Assembly: GCF_014284195.1 (NCBI RefSeq)
Contig: NZ_JACOGC010000004.1
Span: forward strand, 1-64,000
Reading direction: 5' to 3'
Length of the DNA: 64,000 nucleotides
DNA from: Cognatundibacterium griseum
Lineage (GTDB): Bacteria > Pseudomonadota > Gammaproteobacteria > Burkholderiales > Burkholderiaceae_D
Shown: piece after piece, positions 44,915 to 54,326 of the stretch
Position numbering within the stretch: position 1 is the stretch's first letter
How the letters are laid out: each line of letters starts with the position of its first letter
Translations under genes and position numbers: made by a program
The notes under the pieces: model-generated
The model's input: the letters and a program-made list of their open reading frames with translations, nothing else
What the model was told of the DNA's origin: nothing
Databases searched by the model: none

Positions 44915-47101
44915 TTACAAATTATTTTTCAAAAATTCCCAACGCGCTTTTTGCAATGACCAGATCATTGCATCACCGCGCGGGCCATGTCCCTGACCCG
45001 GATAGAGCTGCAGGCTGTAATCCTTGCCGGCCTTGATCAGCTCATCAATCAGCATCACCGTATTCTGAGGATGTACATTATCGTCCATCGTGCCATGCAT
45101 GATGAGGATTTTGCCATGCAGATTCCCCGCTGCTTTCAACACGCTGCCCCGGTCATAACCATCGGGATTTTCCTGCGGCAATCCCATATACCGTTCGGTA
45201 TATACGCTGTCGTATAAGCGCCAGTCTGTGACGGGAGCACCGACAAAACCGATTTTCCACGCCTGGCTGTGCGTCATGCCGTAGGACGTGAAATAGCCGC
45301 CAAAACTCCATCCATCCAGCGCAATCCGTTCCATATCAGCCCAGCCCTGCCGGCGCAGCCATTCCAGACCATCGAGCTGATCCTGTAGCTCCAGCTGCCC
45401 CAGTTTTTTGTGAATCGGCCAGGCGCTGGCGACACCCTTGTTACTGGCGCTGCGGTTGTCCAGTATCCAGACGATATATCCCTGCTGTGCCAGGAAGTGG
45501 TAATACAGGTTATGGTTCCAGCGATCATTCACCTGCGATGCCATCGGGCCGGCATAAAGATGATGAAAGACCGGATATTTTTTCTTCGGATCAAAATCAG
45601 GTGGCAGGAATAGCAGGCTTTCCAGCGGGAATCCGTCACGCGCCTGAATCTGCTGCTGAATGACCTGCGCTAATTGCAGTCCTTTCATTTTTTCCGGTAA
45701 ACCAGGATCATCAATCAGTTTCAGCTGTTGTCCCGCAGCGCTGAACAGTGCCTGTTTTGGTGTCTGTTTCAGACTGCTCCATGTGTCAAGGAATTGCGTC
45801 ATCGTTTTATTCCACTGAACCTGATGCGTACCAGGCTCGGTGGTCAAGCGCTGTAAATGGCTGCCATCCACGTTCACGGCATACACGTCATTGCCGATAG
45901 GGTTACGTTCATTCGCAGAAAACAGGATGCGGTTATTGATCTCGTCAATGCCATACACCTGACGAACATCCCAATTGCCGCTGGTAACCGTTTTCACCAG
46001 CTGATAATTTTTATCGTAGTGATACAGATGCCGGTGCCCGCTGCGGTCGGATTCCCATAAGAAGCTGCCATCTTTAAAAAAGACCGGGAAAGGCAAACGC
46101 TCAGTCCATGCCGGGCTCGTTTCCCTGACGATGACTTTGCTTGCACTGGACAAGGCATCATACAAGCGCAGATCCAGCCAGGTCTGGACACGATCCTGCC
46201 AGGCTGCCAGCAGATGCCCATCCGGCGTCCACCCGACCTGAACCAGCAAGGTTTCCTGATCAGGGTAAGGATTCTGAGTCCATGATAACTGACCGCTTTT
46301 ATCGATGATACCCAGCTTGACGACCGGATTCGGATCACCCGCTTTCGGGTAACGGGTACGCTCTGTTTTTGCCGGCTGGGCATGATCGCCACTCAGGGTG
46401 TATAGCGGAACCCTGGTTTCATCAAAATTCAAAAACGCCAGTTTCTGGGAATCAGGCGACCACCAGAATGCGCGTAATTTACCCCGTCCATAAATTTCCT
46501 CCATATAAACCCAGTCCAGACGGCCATTCAGATTCGTTTCGCTGCCATCCCGGGTCAGACGTTTTTCTGTCGCACTGGCGACATCCGTCACATACAGATC
46601 ATTCCCTTTTAAATAAGCCACTGTTTTTACATCAGGAGACAGCAGCGCCTCATCTTTATTCTGATCCGGCGTATGCGTCAGCTCCTTTGCCTGAGCGGAT
46701 TTCAGATCCAGCAACCATAAATCATTCCGGTAACTGAACAAGTAAGCGTGCAGCCCCGGCTGAATCTGACTACCCAGCATTTCTGCCAGGCGACGCGCTT
46801 CCTTTTCCTCTATCTTTGCCGATGTGAGAATCCGCAAAAGATTACCGTCGACAGGGAGGGCCTGTTTTTTCCATGTTTCTGGCGTGACTTCCGACAAACG
46901 GACGATGCCATCCTGCAGTTGCGATTCGATTAAACGATTTTGCTGATCCCAGAATAAACGGGTCAGCGGTTTACTTTCAAAGCGCGCCTTCTGCGTTGGG
47001 TGATACAGCATTTCCAGACTCAGTTTCCCGTCATTTGCCAATGCACCTCCCGCCTGAAACAGCGAAATGACCAGCATTCCCCATCCGATGATTTTTTTCA
47101 T
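44915..47101 (-). CDS. Exported dipeptidyl-peptidase IV-like serine peptidase (S9)
   Basis: The 728-residue protein has a signal peptide (MKKIIGWGMLVISLFQAGGA, cleavage near ALA). A DPPIV-type N-terminal beta-propeller covers about 80-480; WVYMEEIYGR supplies the double-Glu motif typical of DPP IV. A C-terminal alpha/beta-hydrolase domain carries the nucleophile in GWSFGGYFTSYG (about 597-608), the aspartate in HGTMDDNVHPQN and a late histidine in GQGHGPRG. It should release N-terminal Xaa-Pro dipeptides in the periplasm. It is convergent with ubiX. Confidence 0.93.
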   Translation of the reverse strand: MKKIIGWGMLVISLFQAGGALANDGKLSLEMLYHPTQKARFESKPLTRLFWDQQNRLIESQLQDGIVRLSEVTPETWKKQALPVDGNLLRILTSAKIEEKEARRLAEMLGSQIQPGLHAYLFSYRNDLWLLDLKSAQAKELTHTPDQNKDEALLSPDVKTVAYLKGNDLYVTDVASATEKRLTRDGSETNLNGRLDWVYMEEIYGRGKLRAFWWSPDSQKLAFLNFDETRVPLYTLSGDHAQPAKTERTRYPKAGDPNPVVKLGIIDKSGQLSWTQNPYPDQETLLVQVGWTPDGHLLAAWQDRVQTWLDLRLYDALSSASKVIVRETSPAWTERLPFPVFFKDGSFLWESDRSGHRHLYHYDKNYQLVKTVTSGNWDVRQVYGIDEINNRILFSANERNPIGNDVYAVNVDGSHLQRLTTEPGTHQVQWNKTMTQFLDTWSSLKQTPKQALFSAAGQQLKLIDDPGLPEKMKGLQLAQVIQQQIQARDGFPLESLLFLPPDFDPKKKYPVFHHLYAGPMASQVNDRWNHNLYYHFLAQQGYIVWILDNRSASNKGVASAWPIHKKLGQLELQDQLDGLEWLRRQGWADMERIALDGWSFGGYFTSYGMTHSQAWKIGFVGAPVTDWRLYDSVYTERYMGLPQENPDGYDRGSVLKAAGNLHGKILIMHGTMDDNVHPQNTVMLIDELIKAGKDYSLQLYPGQGHGPRGDAMIWSLQKARWEFLKNNL

Positions 47102-47261
47102 TCGTAACCCTCTGTGTTTTTGTTATCCGTTGCAACGAAGCCGTCTGACCGTTGCAGACAAAGCTATGACCTTCCGCGCAATCATCAGTTCATTGATTTT
47201 CAGTACAGAAGTACCGGATGGAAGAGCATGCTACATGGTGCTCGCAATAGAGAAGGACAAA

Positions 47262-47298
47262 AGAAAAACCCCACCGTTATTGCTAACGATGGGTTTTT
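47262..47298 (-). terminator. Terminator of tRNA-Thr
   Basis: On the minus strand CCCATCGTTA pairs over ten positions (one G-U) with TAACGGTGGG around a GCAA loop and is followed by GTTTTTCTTTT. It lies directly downstream of the tRNA 3' end. Confidence 0.88.
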
Positions 47299-47300
47299 AT

Positions 47301-47376
47301 TGGTGCCGGCTGCCGGAATCGAACTGGCTACCTGATGATTACAAGTCAACTGCTCTACCAAGTGAGCTAAGCCGGC
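47301..47376 (-). tRNA. tRNA-Thr(TGT)
   Basis: The 76-base tRNA on the minus strand begins GCCGGCT and ends AGCCGGCACCA with encoded CCA. The D-arm is GCTCACTTGGTAGAGC and the T-arm contains AGTTCGATTCC. The loop CTTGTAA gives anticodon TGT (47343-47341). One U-U mismatch is present in the anticodon stem (GTTGA/TCATC), as far as I can pair it. A TATAAT at 47429-47424 on the same strand is a candidate -10 element. Confidence 0.95.
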
Positions 47377-47431
47377 GAAAATCTTTTCAGTAATGCCAAA
47401 CAGCTGCATTCCCGAAGACCAAGATTATAGG

Positions 47432-47914
47432 CTACTTTATTATTTTTAGCGAGGGTTTTTCTGATTTTTTTTCTGTTTTTTTGTGATCCACAGCAGCGGA
47501 CGGACTTTCATTCACTTCAGGCTGTGTGCTCACGGCGGCAAGGCCAATTTTCTTTGCGGATGTGTCCTGAACTGCTTCCGGAGGTTCTGGCAAGGTCTGC
47601 GATAAATCCACTTCAAATGCCATGCCCTGGCCATTTTCACTCGCATAGATCGCGATCACATTGGCAACAGGAACATAGATATCACGTGAAACGCCGCCAA
47701 ACCGTGCTTTGAAAGTCACCGCATCATTATCCATTTTCAAGCCGCTGGTCGCGCCAAAGCTGATGTTCAGGACAATTTCGCCATTCCGGACAAATTCCAT
47801 CGGGACTTGGGCGGCACCGGCGGCTTTCACCGCCATATACGGCGTATAACCATTATCTGTGCACCATTCATAGATGGCGCGCATGAAATAAGGCTTGGTA
47901 GAGGTTGCTTCCAT
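47432..47914 (-). CDS. sspB: ClpXP protease specificity-enhancing factor SspB
   Basis: SspB tethers ssrA-tagged proteins to ClpX. The 160-residue protein has the SspB beta fold (STKPYFMRAIYEWCTDNGYT, GEIVLNISFGATSGLKMDND, VTFKARFGGVSRDIYVPVAN, VIAIYASENGQGM). A flexible tail ends KKSEKPSLKIIK, the conserved ClpX-binding module. It lies downstream of sspA, but a strong terminator stands between the two. Confidence 0.95.
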   Translation of the reverse strand: MEATSTKPYFMRAIYEWCTDNGYTPYMAVKAAGAAQVPMEFVRNGEIVLNISFGATSGLKMDNDAVTFKARFGGVSRDIYVPVANVIAIYASENGQGMAFEVDLSQTLPEPPEAVQDTSAKKIGLAAVSTQPEVNESPSAAVDHKKTEKKSEKPSLKIIK

Positions 47915-47960
47915 ATTGGCTTCCCGGACAAAACGATAGAGTTAAGAATAGATCGGTCAA

Positions 47961-47999
47961 ACAAAAACAACAAGGCTGACTTATGGGAAGTCAGCCTTG
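47961..47999 (-). terminator. Terminator between sspA and sspB
   Basis: Perfect 12-bp stem CAAGGCTGACTT/AAGTCAGCCTTG (47971-47982 with 47988-47999), with TTGTTTTTGTTTG downstream on the minus strand. It follows sspA and precedes sspB, so sspB depends on read-through or its own promoter. Confidence 0.9.
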
Positions 48000-48029
48000 C
48001 AGTACATCTGAATCAATGCCATGCGCAAT

Positions 48030-48641
48030 TTAACGGCGCATGACTTTTTCCGATGGTGTCAGTGCCTCAATATACGCAGGGCGGGAAAAAATCCGTTCAG
48101 CATATTTCATGATCGGCGCAGCTGTTTTTGACAGTTCAATGCCGTAATGATCCAGACGCCATAACAACGGTGCCACGGCAACATCCAGCATAGAAAATTC
48201 ATCACCCAGCATATATTTGTTTTTCACAAATAAAGGAGCAAGCTGAGTCAGGCGGTCACGAATTTCTGCACGTGCCTTATCCTGCGCCTTGGCGGAGCTG
48301 GAGCTTTTGTCATTTTCCAGCGTATGAACGTGTACAAATAATTCTTTTTCAAAGTTAAACAGCATCAGCCGCGCACGCGCACGCTGCAGCGGGTCAGCCG
48401 GCATCAGTTGCGGGTGCGGAAAACGCTCATCAATATATTCATTGATGATATTGGATTCATACAAAATCAATTCACGCTCAACCAGAATCGGCACCTGTCC
48501 ATATGGATTCATGGTCGAGATATCTTCTGGTTTATTGAATAAATCAACATCGCGGATTTCAAAATCCATACCTTTTTCGAACAGCACCAGGCGGCAACGT
48601 TGAGAAAATGGGCAGGTTGTACCCGAATAGAGAACCATCAT
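48030..48641 (-). CDS. sspA: Stringent starvation protein A (GST-like RNA polymerase-associated protein)
   Basis: SspA binds RNA polymerase and alters transcription in stationary phase or stress. The 203-residue GST-fold protein has an N-terminal thioredoxin-like domain (VLYSGTTCPFSQRCRLVLFE, PYGQVPILVERELILYESNI) and a C-terminal helical domain (LGDEFSMLDVAVAPLLWRLD). It is encoded downstream of petABC and upstream of sspB, a common betaproteobacterial order. Confidence 0.95.
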   Translation of the reverse strand: MMVLYSGTTCPFSQRCRLVLFEKGMDFEIRDVDLFNKPEDISTMNPYGQVPILVERELILYESNIINEYIDERFPHPQLMPADPLQRARARLMLFNFEKELFVHVHTLENDKSSSSAKAQDKARAEIRDRLTQLAPLFVKNKYMLGDEFSMLDVAVAPLLWRLDHYGIELSKTAAPIMKYAERIFSRPAYIEALTPSEKVMRR

Positions 48642-48707
48642 TTTTATAGTTCCTTAGAAACAATCAGGGCGAGGAGCCAATTTTGCGCGCCTCACCCCAG
48701 GGATTAC

Positions 48708-48738
48708 TCGTCCGTTTACGACGGAAAGAAACGGACGA
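48708..48738. repeat. Hairpin between petC and sspA
   Basis: TCGTCCGTTT (48708-48717) pairs perfectly with AAACGGACGA (48729-48738). There is no T-run on the minus strand, so it may be an RNA processing or stability element in the petABC-sspA transcript. Confidence 0.6.
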
Positions 48739-48793
48739 TCTTAAAAATTCCTGCTGCGCTTATCAAAGACGGAACACAACAGGAAACAATGCG

Positions 48794-49558
48794 TTATTTT
48801 ACTTCTTTCCAGAAAGATGCATTCAAACGCCAGGCCAAAGTTGCCAGTCCAGCCATAAAAATCAGAACCACGACACCAAGACGTTTACGGGTATTCTGAG
48901 CTGGCTCGCCCATCCACTGCAGATAAGCAACCAGATCACCGACAGCGTTGTCATATTCAGCGGCAGTCATGCTGCCCGCAGTCACTTTTTCAAAGCCATC
49001 GAACTGGTGAACCGATTTGGACTCGTCGTGCGGATCTTTCTTTTCAACAAATTTGGCATTCCGCACACCTTGCAACTGCCATAAAACATGCGGCATCCCG
49101 ACATTTGGGAATACCAGGTTATTCCAGCCGGTTGGCCGTGAATCATCCTTGTAATAAGTACGCAGATAAGTATACAACCAGTCAGCACCGGAACCAGCTT
49201 CAGATGCTTTTGCCCGCGCGATGACCGACAAGTCAGGAGGAACTGCACCAAACCAGGCCTTGGCATCTTTCGGAGACATGGTGTTTTTCATCAGATCGCC
49301 GACCTTTTCACCTGTGAACAACAGGTTTTGTTTGATCTGATCTTCAGTCAGCCCGATATCTCTCAGGCGGTTGTAACGCATGGCGGATGCAGAGTGACAA
49401 TTCAGGCAGTAATTGACGAACAGTTTTGCGCCATTCTGCAAAGCAGCCATATCCGTCGTCCGGTCTGGGGCGTGATCCAGTGGGAAAGTGCCTCCGCTTG
49501 CCAGCGCGAGAGCAGGAACCAAGGATGCAGCGGCAATCAGTTTTTTCAGTAATTTCAT
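48794..49558 (-). CDS. petC: Cytochrome c1 of the bc1 complex
   Basis: This 254-residue subunit carries covalent haem c and passes electrons from the Rieske centre to soluble cytochrome c. It has a signal sequence (1-20), CLNCH haem-binding motif at 51-55, a downstream methionine-ligand region (DWLYTYLRTYYKD, NLVFPNVGMPHVLW), and a C-terminal anchoring helix (LGVVVLIFMAGLATLAWRLN). It is the third gene of petABC. Confidence 0.96.
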   Translation of the reverse strand: MKLLKKLIAAASLVPALALASGGTFPLDHAPDRTTDMAALQNGAKLFVNYCLNCHSASAMRYNRLRDIGLTEDQIKQNLLFTGEKVGDLMKNTMSPKDAKAWFGAVPPDLSVIARAKASEAGSGADWLYTYLRTYYKDDSRPTGWNNLVFPNVGMPHVLWQLQGVRNAKFVEKKDPHDESKSVHQFDGFEKVTAGSMTAAEYDNAVGDLVAYLQWMGEPAQNTRKRLGVVVLIFMAGLATLAWRLNASFWKEVK

Positions 49559-49583
49559 GCTTATTCTTCCTCGCAGAGTCCGC

Positions 49584-50993
49584 TCAATGAGCTACAAATG
49601 TTACGCGCTTCGGTACCGGTTTGAATGTACCCATCGCACTCCACCATGGCATCAACAGGAAGAAGCCGAAGTAAATGATTGCACAAACCTGAGAAATACG
49701 CTCACCAGTCGGTGAAGGTGGCTGCACACCCAGATAGCCCAGCGTCACGAAAGCAATGCCGAAAACGATATAAACAGATTTATGCCAGTCAGGACGATAG
49801 CGGATCGATTTTGCAGGTGATACGTCCAGCCAAGGCAGGAAAGCCAGAATCACGACTGAACCGCCGAACAAAACCACACCCCAGAATTTGGCATCCAGAC
49901 CGAAAGGCATCATACCGACAATCGCCAGCAAAGCGATACCGGCAATCGCCATCTTGATCATCTGCGGCAATTTGGTGGTCATGTAAATCAACGCAACATA
50001 GGCAGCGATACCAGCCTGAACAACGTACAGGAACTCTGAAGTGGTCGCACGCAGAATCGAGTAAAACGGCGTGAAATACCATGTCGGCGCAATATGCGGT
50101 GGCGTCTTGAGCGAGTCGGCAGGAATGAAATTGTTATATTCCAGGAAGTATCCTCCCATCTCCGGCGCAAAGAAAATTACCGCACTGAACAGGGTGAGGA
50201 AAACCGTCACACCGAAAATATCCTTGGAAGAATAGTATGGGTGCGAAGGAATACCATCAACAGGATGGCCGTCCGGACCGATATTATCCTTAATCTCGAT
50301 ACCGTCAGGATTATTGGAACCGACTTCATGCAGCGCAATCAGGTGCGCAGCAACCAGTCCCAGCAATACCAGGGGAATTGCGATCACATGGAATGAGAAG
50401 AAACGGTTCAGGGTTGCATCCGACACCACGTAATCACCACGTATCCACAGCGACAGATCAGGGCCAATGAATGGAATCGCACCAAACAGATTCACAATCA
50501 CCTGTGCGCCCCAGTAGGACATCTGTCCCCATGGCAACAGGTAACCGAAGAAGGCTTCGGCCATCAGACACAGGAAAATCGCAAAACCGAACAGCCAGAT
50601 CAGTTCACGCGGCTTGCGATAGGAGCCATACATCAGGGCGCGGGCCATGTGCAGATACACCACGATGAAGAAGGCGGAAGCGCCGGTCGAGTGCATATAG
50701 CGCACCAGCCAACCCCACGGCACATCGCGCATGATGTATTCAACTGAGGCAAAAGCCAGATTGGCATCTGGCTTGTAATGCATTACCAGGAAAATACCGG
50801 TCACGATCTGGATCACCAAGACCAGCATCGCCAGCGAACCAAAGATGTACCAGAAATTGAAATTTTTAGGTGCGTAGTACTTACCCCACTGATCGTTCCA
50901 CAATTTGGTCAATGGAAAACGTGAATCCACCCAATTGAGCGCTTTGTCAACAGCCGGAGCATCTGCAGGAAGCTTTTTTTCAACAAACGCCAT
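49584..50993 (-). CDS. petB: Cytochrome b of the bc1 complex
   Basis: The 469-residue polytopic protein carries two b haems and the quinone sites. It is a full-length, unsplit cytochrome b. Recognisable parts are YYAPKNFNFWYIFGSLAML, PWGWLVRYMHSTGASAFFIV, FGYLLPWGQMSYWGAQVIVN, and the Qo-site region HPYYSSKDIFGVTVF with FLEYNNFIPADSLKTPPHIA. It begins two bases after the petA stop. Confidence 0.97.
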   Translation of the reverse strand: MAFVEKKLPADAPAVDKALNWVDSRFPLTKLWNDQWGKYYAPKNFNFWYIFGSLAMLVLVIQIVTGIFLVMHYKPDANLAFASVEYIMRDVPWGWLVRYMHSTGASAFFIVVYLHMARALMYGSYRKPRELIWLFGFAIFLCLMAEAFFGYLLPWGQMSYWGAQVIVNLFGAIPFIGPDLSLWIRGDYVVSDATLNRFFSFHVIAIPLVLLGLVAAHLIALHEVGSNNPDGIEIKDNIGPDGHPVDGIPSHPYYSSKDIFGVTVFLTLFSAVIFFAPEMGGYFLEYNNFIPADSLKTPPHIAPTWYFTPFYSILRATTSEFLYVVQAGIAAYVALIYMTTKLPQMIKMAIAGIALLAIVGMMPFGLDAKFWGVVLFGGSVVILAFLPWLDVSPAKSIRYRPDWHKSVYIVFGIAFVTLGYLGVQPPSPTGERISQVCAIIYFGFFLLMPWWSAMGTFKPVPKRVTFVAH

Positions 50994-50995
50994 GA

Positions 50996-51610
50996 TTACG
51001 CCTCGCCTTTCTCATCTTTACCGATGACAATTTTGGTATCTGACAAAAACATGTGACGAGGCACATCCAGATTCTGCGGTGCCGGTTTGTTTTTATATAC
51101 GCGACCCGCCAGGTCAAAAGTAGAGCCATGGCATGGGCAGAGGAAGCCACCCTGCCAGTCATCCGGCAAAGAAGGTTGCGCGCCTGCCTGGAATTTGGAG
51201 CTTGGGGAGCAACCCAGATGCGAGCAGATACCGACCGTAATCAGAATGTCCTGATGTTCTTTACGTGAGCGGGTTTGCTTCTCGCAATACTCAGGCAAGT
51301 CCATGGTGTAAGGTTTTTTCGATACGGGATCAGCAACTTTGTCTTCCGTTTTTGCCAGGCTCGCCAGCATTTCAGGAGTACGTTTCAGGATCCAGACCGG
51401 TTTGCCGCGCCATTCAACGGTCGTCATTTCACCCGGTTTCAAAGCGGAAATATCAACTTCCACCGGAGCACCAGCTGCTTTGGCACGCTCAGATGGCTGG
51501 AAAGTGCTGACCAGTGCTCCTGCCGTTGCCAAACCTGCCACACCACCCGCCGCGCAAGTGGCGACGAGCAACCCGCGACGGCCGGAATCGACCTGCTTTT
51601 CATTACTCAT
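50996..51610 (-). CDS. petA: Rieske iron-sulphur protein of the bc1 complex
   Basis: The 204-residue protein has a Tat-like twin arginine (GRRGLLVATCAAGGVAGLA) acting as membrane anchor. The Rieske boxes are CSHLGC (Cys129, His131, Cys134) and CPCHGS (Cys158, Cys160, His161). Export should use the TatABC proteins of this window. It is first in petABC, with a TTCAAA-N17-TATAAT promoter upstream. Confidence 0.97.
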   Translation of the reverse strand: MSNEKQVDSGRRGLLVATCAAGGVAGLATAGALVSTFQPSERAKAAGAPVEVDISALKPGEMTTVEWRGKPVWILKRTPEMLASLAKTEDKVADPVSKKPYTMDLPEYCEKQTRSRKEHQDILITVGICSHLGCSPSSKFQAGAQPSLPDDWQGGFLCPCHGSTFDLAGRVYKNKPAPQNLDVPRHMFLSDTKIVIGKDEKGEA

Positions 51611-51676
51611 ACCAACCCCAATCTGTCAAAAATCAAAACCCGATGAAGCCATCCGAACTACTTCTAGCAACATTAA

Positions 51677-51705
51677 ATTATAAAGTAGCTCAATATGCTT
51701 TTGAA
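51677..51705 (-). promoter_or_regulatory. Probable promoter of petABC
   Basis: On the minus strand TTCAAA (51705-51700), 17 bases, TATAAT (51682-51677), about 67 bases before the petA start. Confidence 0.6.
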
Positions 51706-51819
51706 GCAAAAGATATCCGAAACGCTAACTTACAGGCTTTTTTTCAACAATATCGATATTTTTTGATTTATTTCAGAATGCCCGGCCTTTTTTCAGGCAA
51801 AACAATTTTTTCTTTCGAA

Positions 51820-51847
51820 TTGACAATTTACTTCTTTCAAGTATTGT
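51820..51847 (+). promoter_or_regulatory. Probable promoter of mscL
   Basis: Perfect TTGACA at 51820-51825 with TATTGT at 51842-51847 (spacer 16), about 63 bases before the mscL start. Confidence 0.5.
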
Positions 51848-51910
51848 TTAAAAACCTGAACGCTGACCGGCTCCCTGCCAGTCACATAGGCCTCACTAAG
51901 GAGAAGATGT

Positions 51911-52336
51911 ATGAGCATGATGCAGGAATTTAAGGCTTTCGCCAGTAAAGGAAATGTTGTCGATCTGGCCGTCGGTGTGATTATCGGCGGCGCATTTGGA
52001 AAAATCGTGGAATCATTGGTGGGCGACGTCGTCATGCCGATAGTCGGACGCATCTTTGGCGGTCTGGATTTCTCCAATTACTACCTGCCGCTGAACGGTC
52101 AGAGTACCAGCATGACGCTGATCGAAGCCAAAAAAGCAGGCGGAGTACTGGCTTACGGCAGCTTTATCACGGTCTCCGTGAATTTCCTGATTCTGGCCTT
52201 CATCATTTTCCAGATGGTCCGTTTGTTTAATAAGCTCAAGCAAGCCGAAGCCAAATCAGAACCGGCACCAGCTCCCGCCGTAACGTCAGAAGATATCCTG
52301 TTGCTCAGGGAAATCCGCGATTCTTTGAAAAAATAA
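51911..52336 (+). CDS. mscL: Large-conductance mechanosensitive channel
   Basis: MscL opens under membrane tension to save cells from hypo-osmotic lysis. The 141-residue protein has [20 protein letters not shown] with TM1 ([20 protein letters not shown]), a periplasmic loop, TM2 ([20 protein letters not shown]) and a charged C-terminal helix. TAAGGAGAAGATGT precedes the ATG. A GCCGGAA/TTCCGGC hairpin with Ts follows. Confidence 0.96.
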   Translation: MSMMQEFKAFASKGNVVDLAVGVIIGGAFGKIVESLVGDVVMPIVGRIFGGLDFSNYYLPLNGQSTSMTLIEAKKAGGVLAYGSFITVSVNFLILAFIIFQMVRLFNKLKQAEAKSEPAPAPAVTSEDILLLREIRDSLKK

Positions 52337-52358
52337 GCAGTTCCGGATAACGCTGAAC

Positions 52359-52380
52359 GCCGGAATCATTCCGGCATTTT
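52359..52380 (+). terminator. Terminator of mscL
   Basis: GCCGGAA (52359-52365), TCA loop, TTCCGGC (52369-52375), then ATTTT. A short but plausible intrinsic terminator between convergent genes. Confidence 0.65.
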
Positions 52381-52390
52381 GCCTCGGGCA

Positions 52391-53158
52391 TCAGACCGGG
52401 TTATCAATATCGACGAAATGATGCTCCACACCGAAGCGGGTGGCGATCATCTCTCCCAAAGCCGCTATCCCATAGCGTTCCGTTGCATGATGACCGCATG
52501 ACAGATAAGCAATGCCGGATTCCCTTGCCAGATGCACGGTAGGCTCGGAGATTTCACCGCTCAGATACACACTGGCCCCCGCTTCAATCGCCTGCTCCAG
52601 CATGTTTTGCGCAGCGCCGGTACACCAGGCGATCTTACCCAGCGGTTGCAACGGATCACCGATCAGCAAGGGCTGGCGCCCCAGTATTTTGTCGACATGC
52701 GCAGCAAGTGCGCCAACGGTCATTGGCTCTGCTGCCGGCATTTCACCTATCCAGCCCAGATCATTCTCGCCGAACCTTGCCTGTGGCAAAAAGCCCAGCT
52801 GACGCGCCAACTGGGCATTATTTCCGACCTCCGGATGCATATCGAGCGGCAAATGATAGGCAAATAAAGAAATATCGTTTTCCAATAACAATTTCAATCT
52901 TTTCTGCTTCTGACGAATCACCCGCATATCCTCGCCACGCCAGAAATATCCGTGATGCACCAGAACAGCATCCGCCTGAAGCTGCCTCGCCTGTTCAAGC
53001 AGCGCCAGACTGGCAGTCACCCCGGTAATGATGCGGCGAATTGTATCCCGCCCTTCCACCTGAAGGCCATTTGGGCAATAATCACGTACACGGCTTACTT
53101 GCAATTCTGTCTCCAGGAATTGCGTCAGCTGATCCCTGCCGATTATATTCATTTTCAT
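52391..53158 (-). CDS. Nif3-like dinuclear metal centre protein
   Basis: The 255-residue NIF3/YbgI family protein has metal-ligand motifs [12 protein letters not shown] (His68-His69), [14 protein letters not shown] (His102, Asp106) and the late [11 protein letters not shown]. The family binds two metal ions; GTP cyclohydrolase I type 2 has been used as a name, but activity is not established. Its start is only 11 bases from the divergently transcribed DegQ-like gene. Confidence 0.92.
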   Translation of the reverse strand: MKMNIIGRDQLTQFLETELQVSRVRDYCPNGLQVEGRDTIRRIITGVTASLALLEQARQLQADAVLVHHGYFWRGEDMRVIRQKQKRLKLLLENDISLFAYHLPLDMHPEVGNNAQLARQLGFLPQARFGENDLGWIGEMPAAEPMTVGALAAHVDKILGRQPLLIGDPLQPLGKIAWCTGAAQNMLEQAIEAGASVYLSGEISEPTVHLARESGIAYLSCGHHATERYGIAALGEMIATRFGVEHHFVDIDNPV

Positions 53159-53169
53159 TTTCTTACCTT

Positions 53170-54321
53170 ATGCGACGTCTTTGGTTATTGTTTGCACAGA
53201 CTGTGACAGTTGGCCTGGCCATTTGGTTTATTGTAACGACCCTGAAACCCGATTGGGTGAATAAGAATGCCACCGGATCGGCGGCGCTCCAGAGCATCAG
53301 GGAGGCACCGGCCAGTTCGGCACCTCCGGCCAACTCTTATCGCGGCGCTGCCCGTAAAGCGATGGCTTCGGTCGTGAATATCTATACGTCCAAAGAAATT
53401 CAGCGTCAGCGCAATCCTTTGCTGAACGATCCGTTTTTACGCCGCTTCTTTGGCGATCAGCAAAATCAGCGCACGGAACGACAATCCAGTCTTGGATCAG
53501 GTGTGATTGTTTCAGCCGAAGGCTATATCCTGACGAACAACCATGTCGTCGAATCTGCCAGCGAAATTGATATTGCCCTTGCGGATGGCCGCACGGCAGC
53601 AGCACGGGTGGTTGGTACCGATCCAGAAACTGATCTGGCGGTCATTAAAATCAATTTACCGAATTTACCTGCCATTACCCTGGGACGCTCGGAAGATGCA
53701 CAGGTCGGTGACGTTGTCCTGGCGATCGGCAACCCATTCGGCGTCGGACAAACGGTCACGATGGGCATTATCTCGGCGCTCGGCAGAAATAACCTGACGG
53801 ACAACGCATTCCAGAATTTCATCCAGACCGACGCCGCCATTAATCCGGGCAACTCCGGAGGGGCGCTGGTCGATGTCAATGGTAATCTGCTCGGCATCAA
53901 CACGGCCATCTACTCGCAGTCCGGTGGCTCAGTCGGTATCGGTTTTGCGACACCGATCTCGACAGTAAAAATGGTCATGGATGCCATCATCACACAAGGT
54001 CAGGTTGTGCGTGGCTGGATGGGCGTGGAGCCGCAGGATATCACGCCGGAACTGGCGGAAAGTTTTGGCCTGAAACAAAAATCAGGCACCATCATTGCGG
54101 GCGTCATCCGCGGCGGGCCAGCCGACAAGGCAGGGATGAAACCGGGTGATATTCTGATTTCAATCGATGGTAAACCTGTTTCCGGAACGACCGAAATGCT
54201 CAATCTGGTCGCCCAGCTCAAGCCAGGCAATACAGCCCGGATACGGGTGCTCAGGAATAATCAGGAACCGATGCTGGATGTACTGATCGGCAAACGTCCG
54301 CCAACCCGAGCTGAAGAGTAA
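53170..54321 (+). CDS. Membrane-anchored DegQ/DegS/AlgW-like serine protease
   Basis: This periplasmic HtrA protease has 383 residues from the ATG at 53170. One N-terminal helix (about 5-24) looks uncleaved, as in DegS/AlgW. The triad is His125 (TNNHVV), Asp155 (ETDLAV) and Ser229 (NPGNSGGALV). A single PDZ domain follows (about 285-375: GVIRGGPADKAGMKPGDILI). One PDZ plus an anchor favours a regulatory, DegS/AlgW-like protease over DegP. The upstream frame (from 53041) is not conserved. It is often placed beside petABC in betaproteobacteria. Confidence 0.93.
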   Translation: MRRLWLLFAQTVTVGLAIWFIVTTLKPDWVNKNATGSAALQSIREAPASSAPPANSYRGAARKAMASVVNIYTSKEIQRQRNPLLNDPFLRRFFGDQQNQRTERQSSLGSGVIVSAEGYILTNNHVVESASEIDIALADGRTAAARVVGTDPETDLAVIKINLPNLPAITLGRSEDAQVGDVVLAIGNPFGVGQTVTMGIISALGRNNLTDNAFQNFIQTDAAINPGNSGGALVDVNGNLLGINTAIYSQSGGSVGIGFATPISTVKMVMDAIITQGQVVRGWMGVEPQDITPELAESFGLKQKSGTIIAGVIRGGPADKAGMKPGDILISIDGKPVSGTTEMLNLVAQLKPGNTARIRVLRNNQEPMLDVLIGKRPPTRAEE

Positions 54322-54326
54322 GCGCT

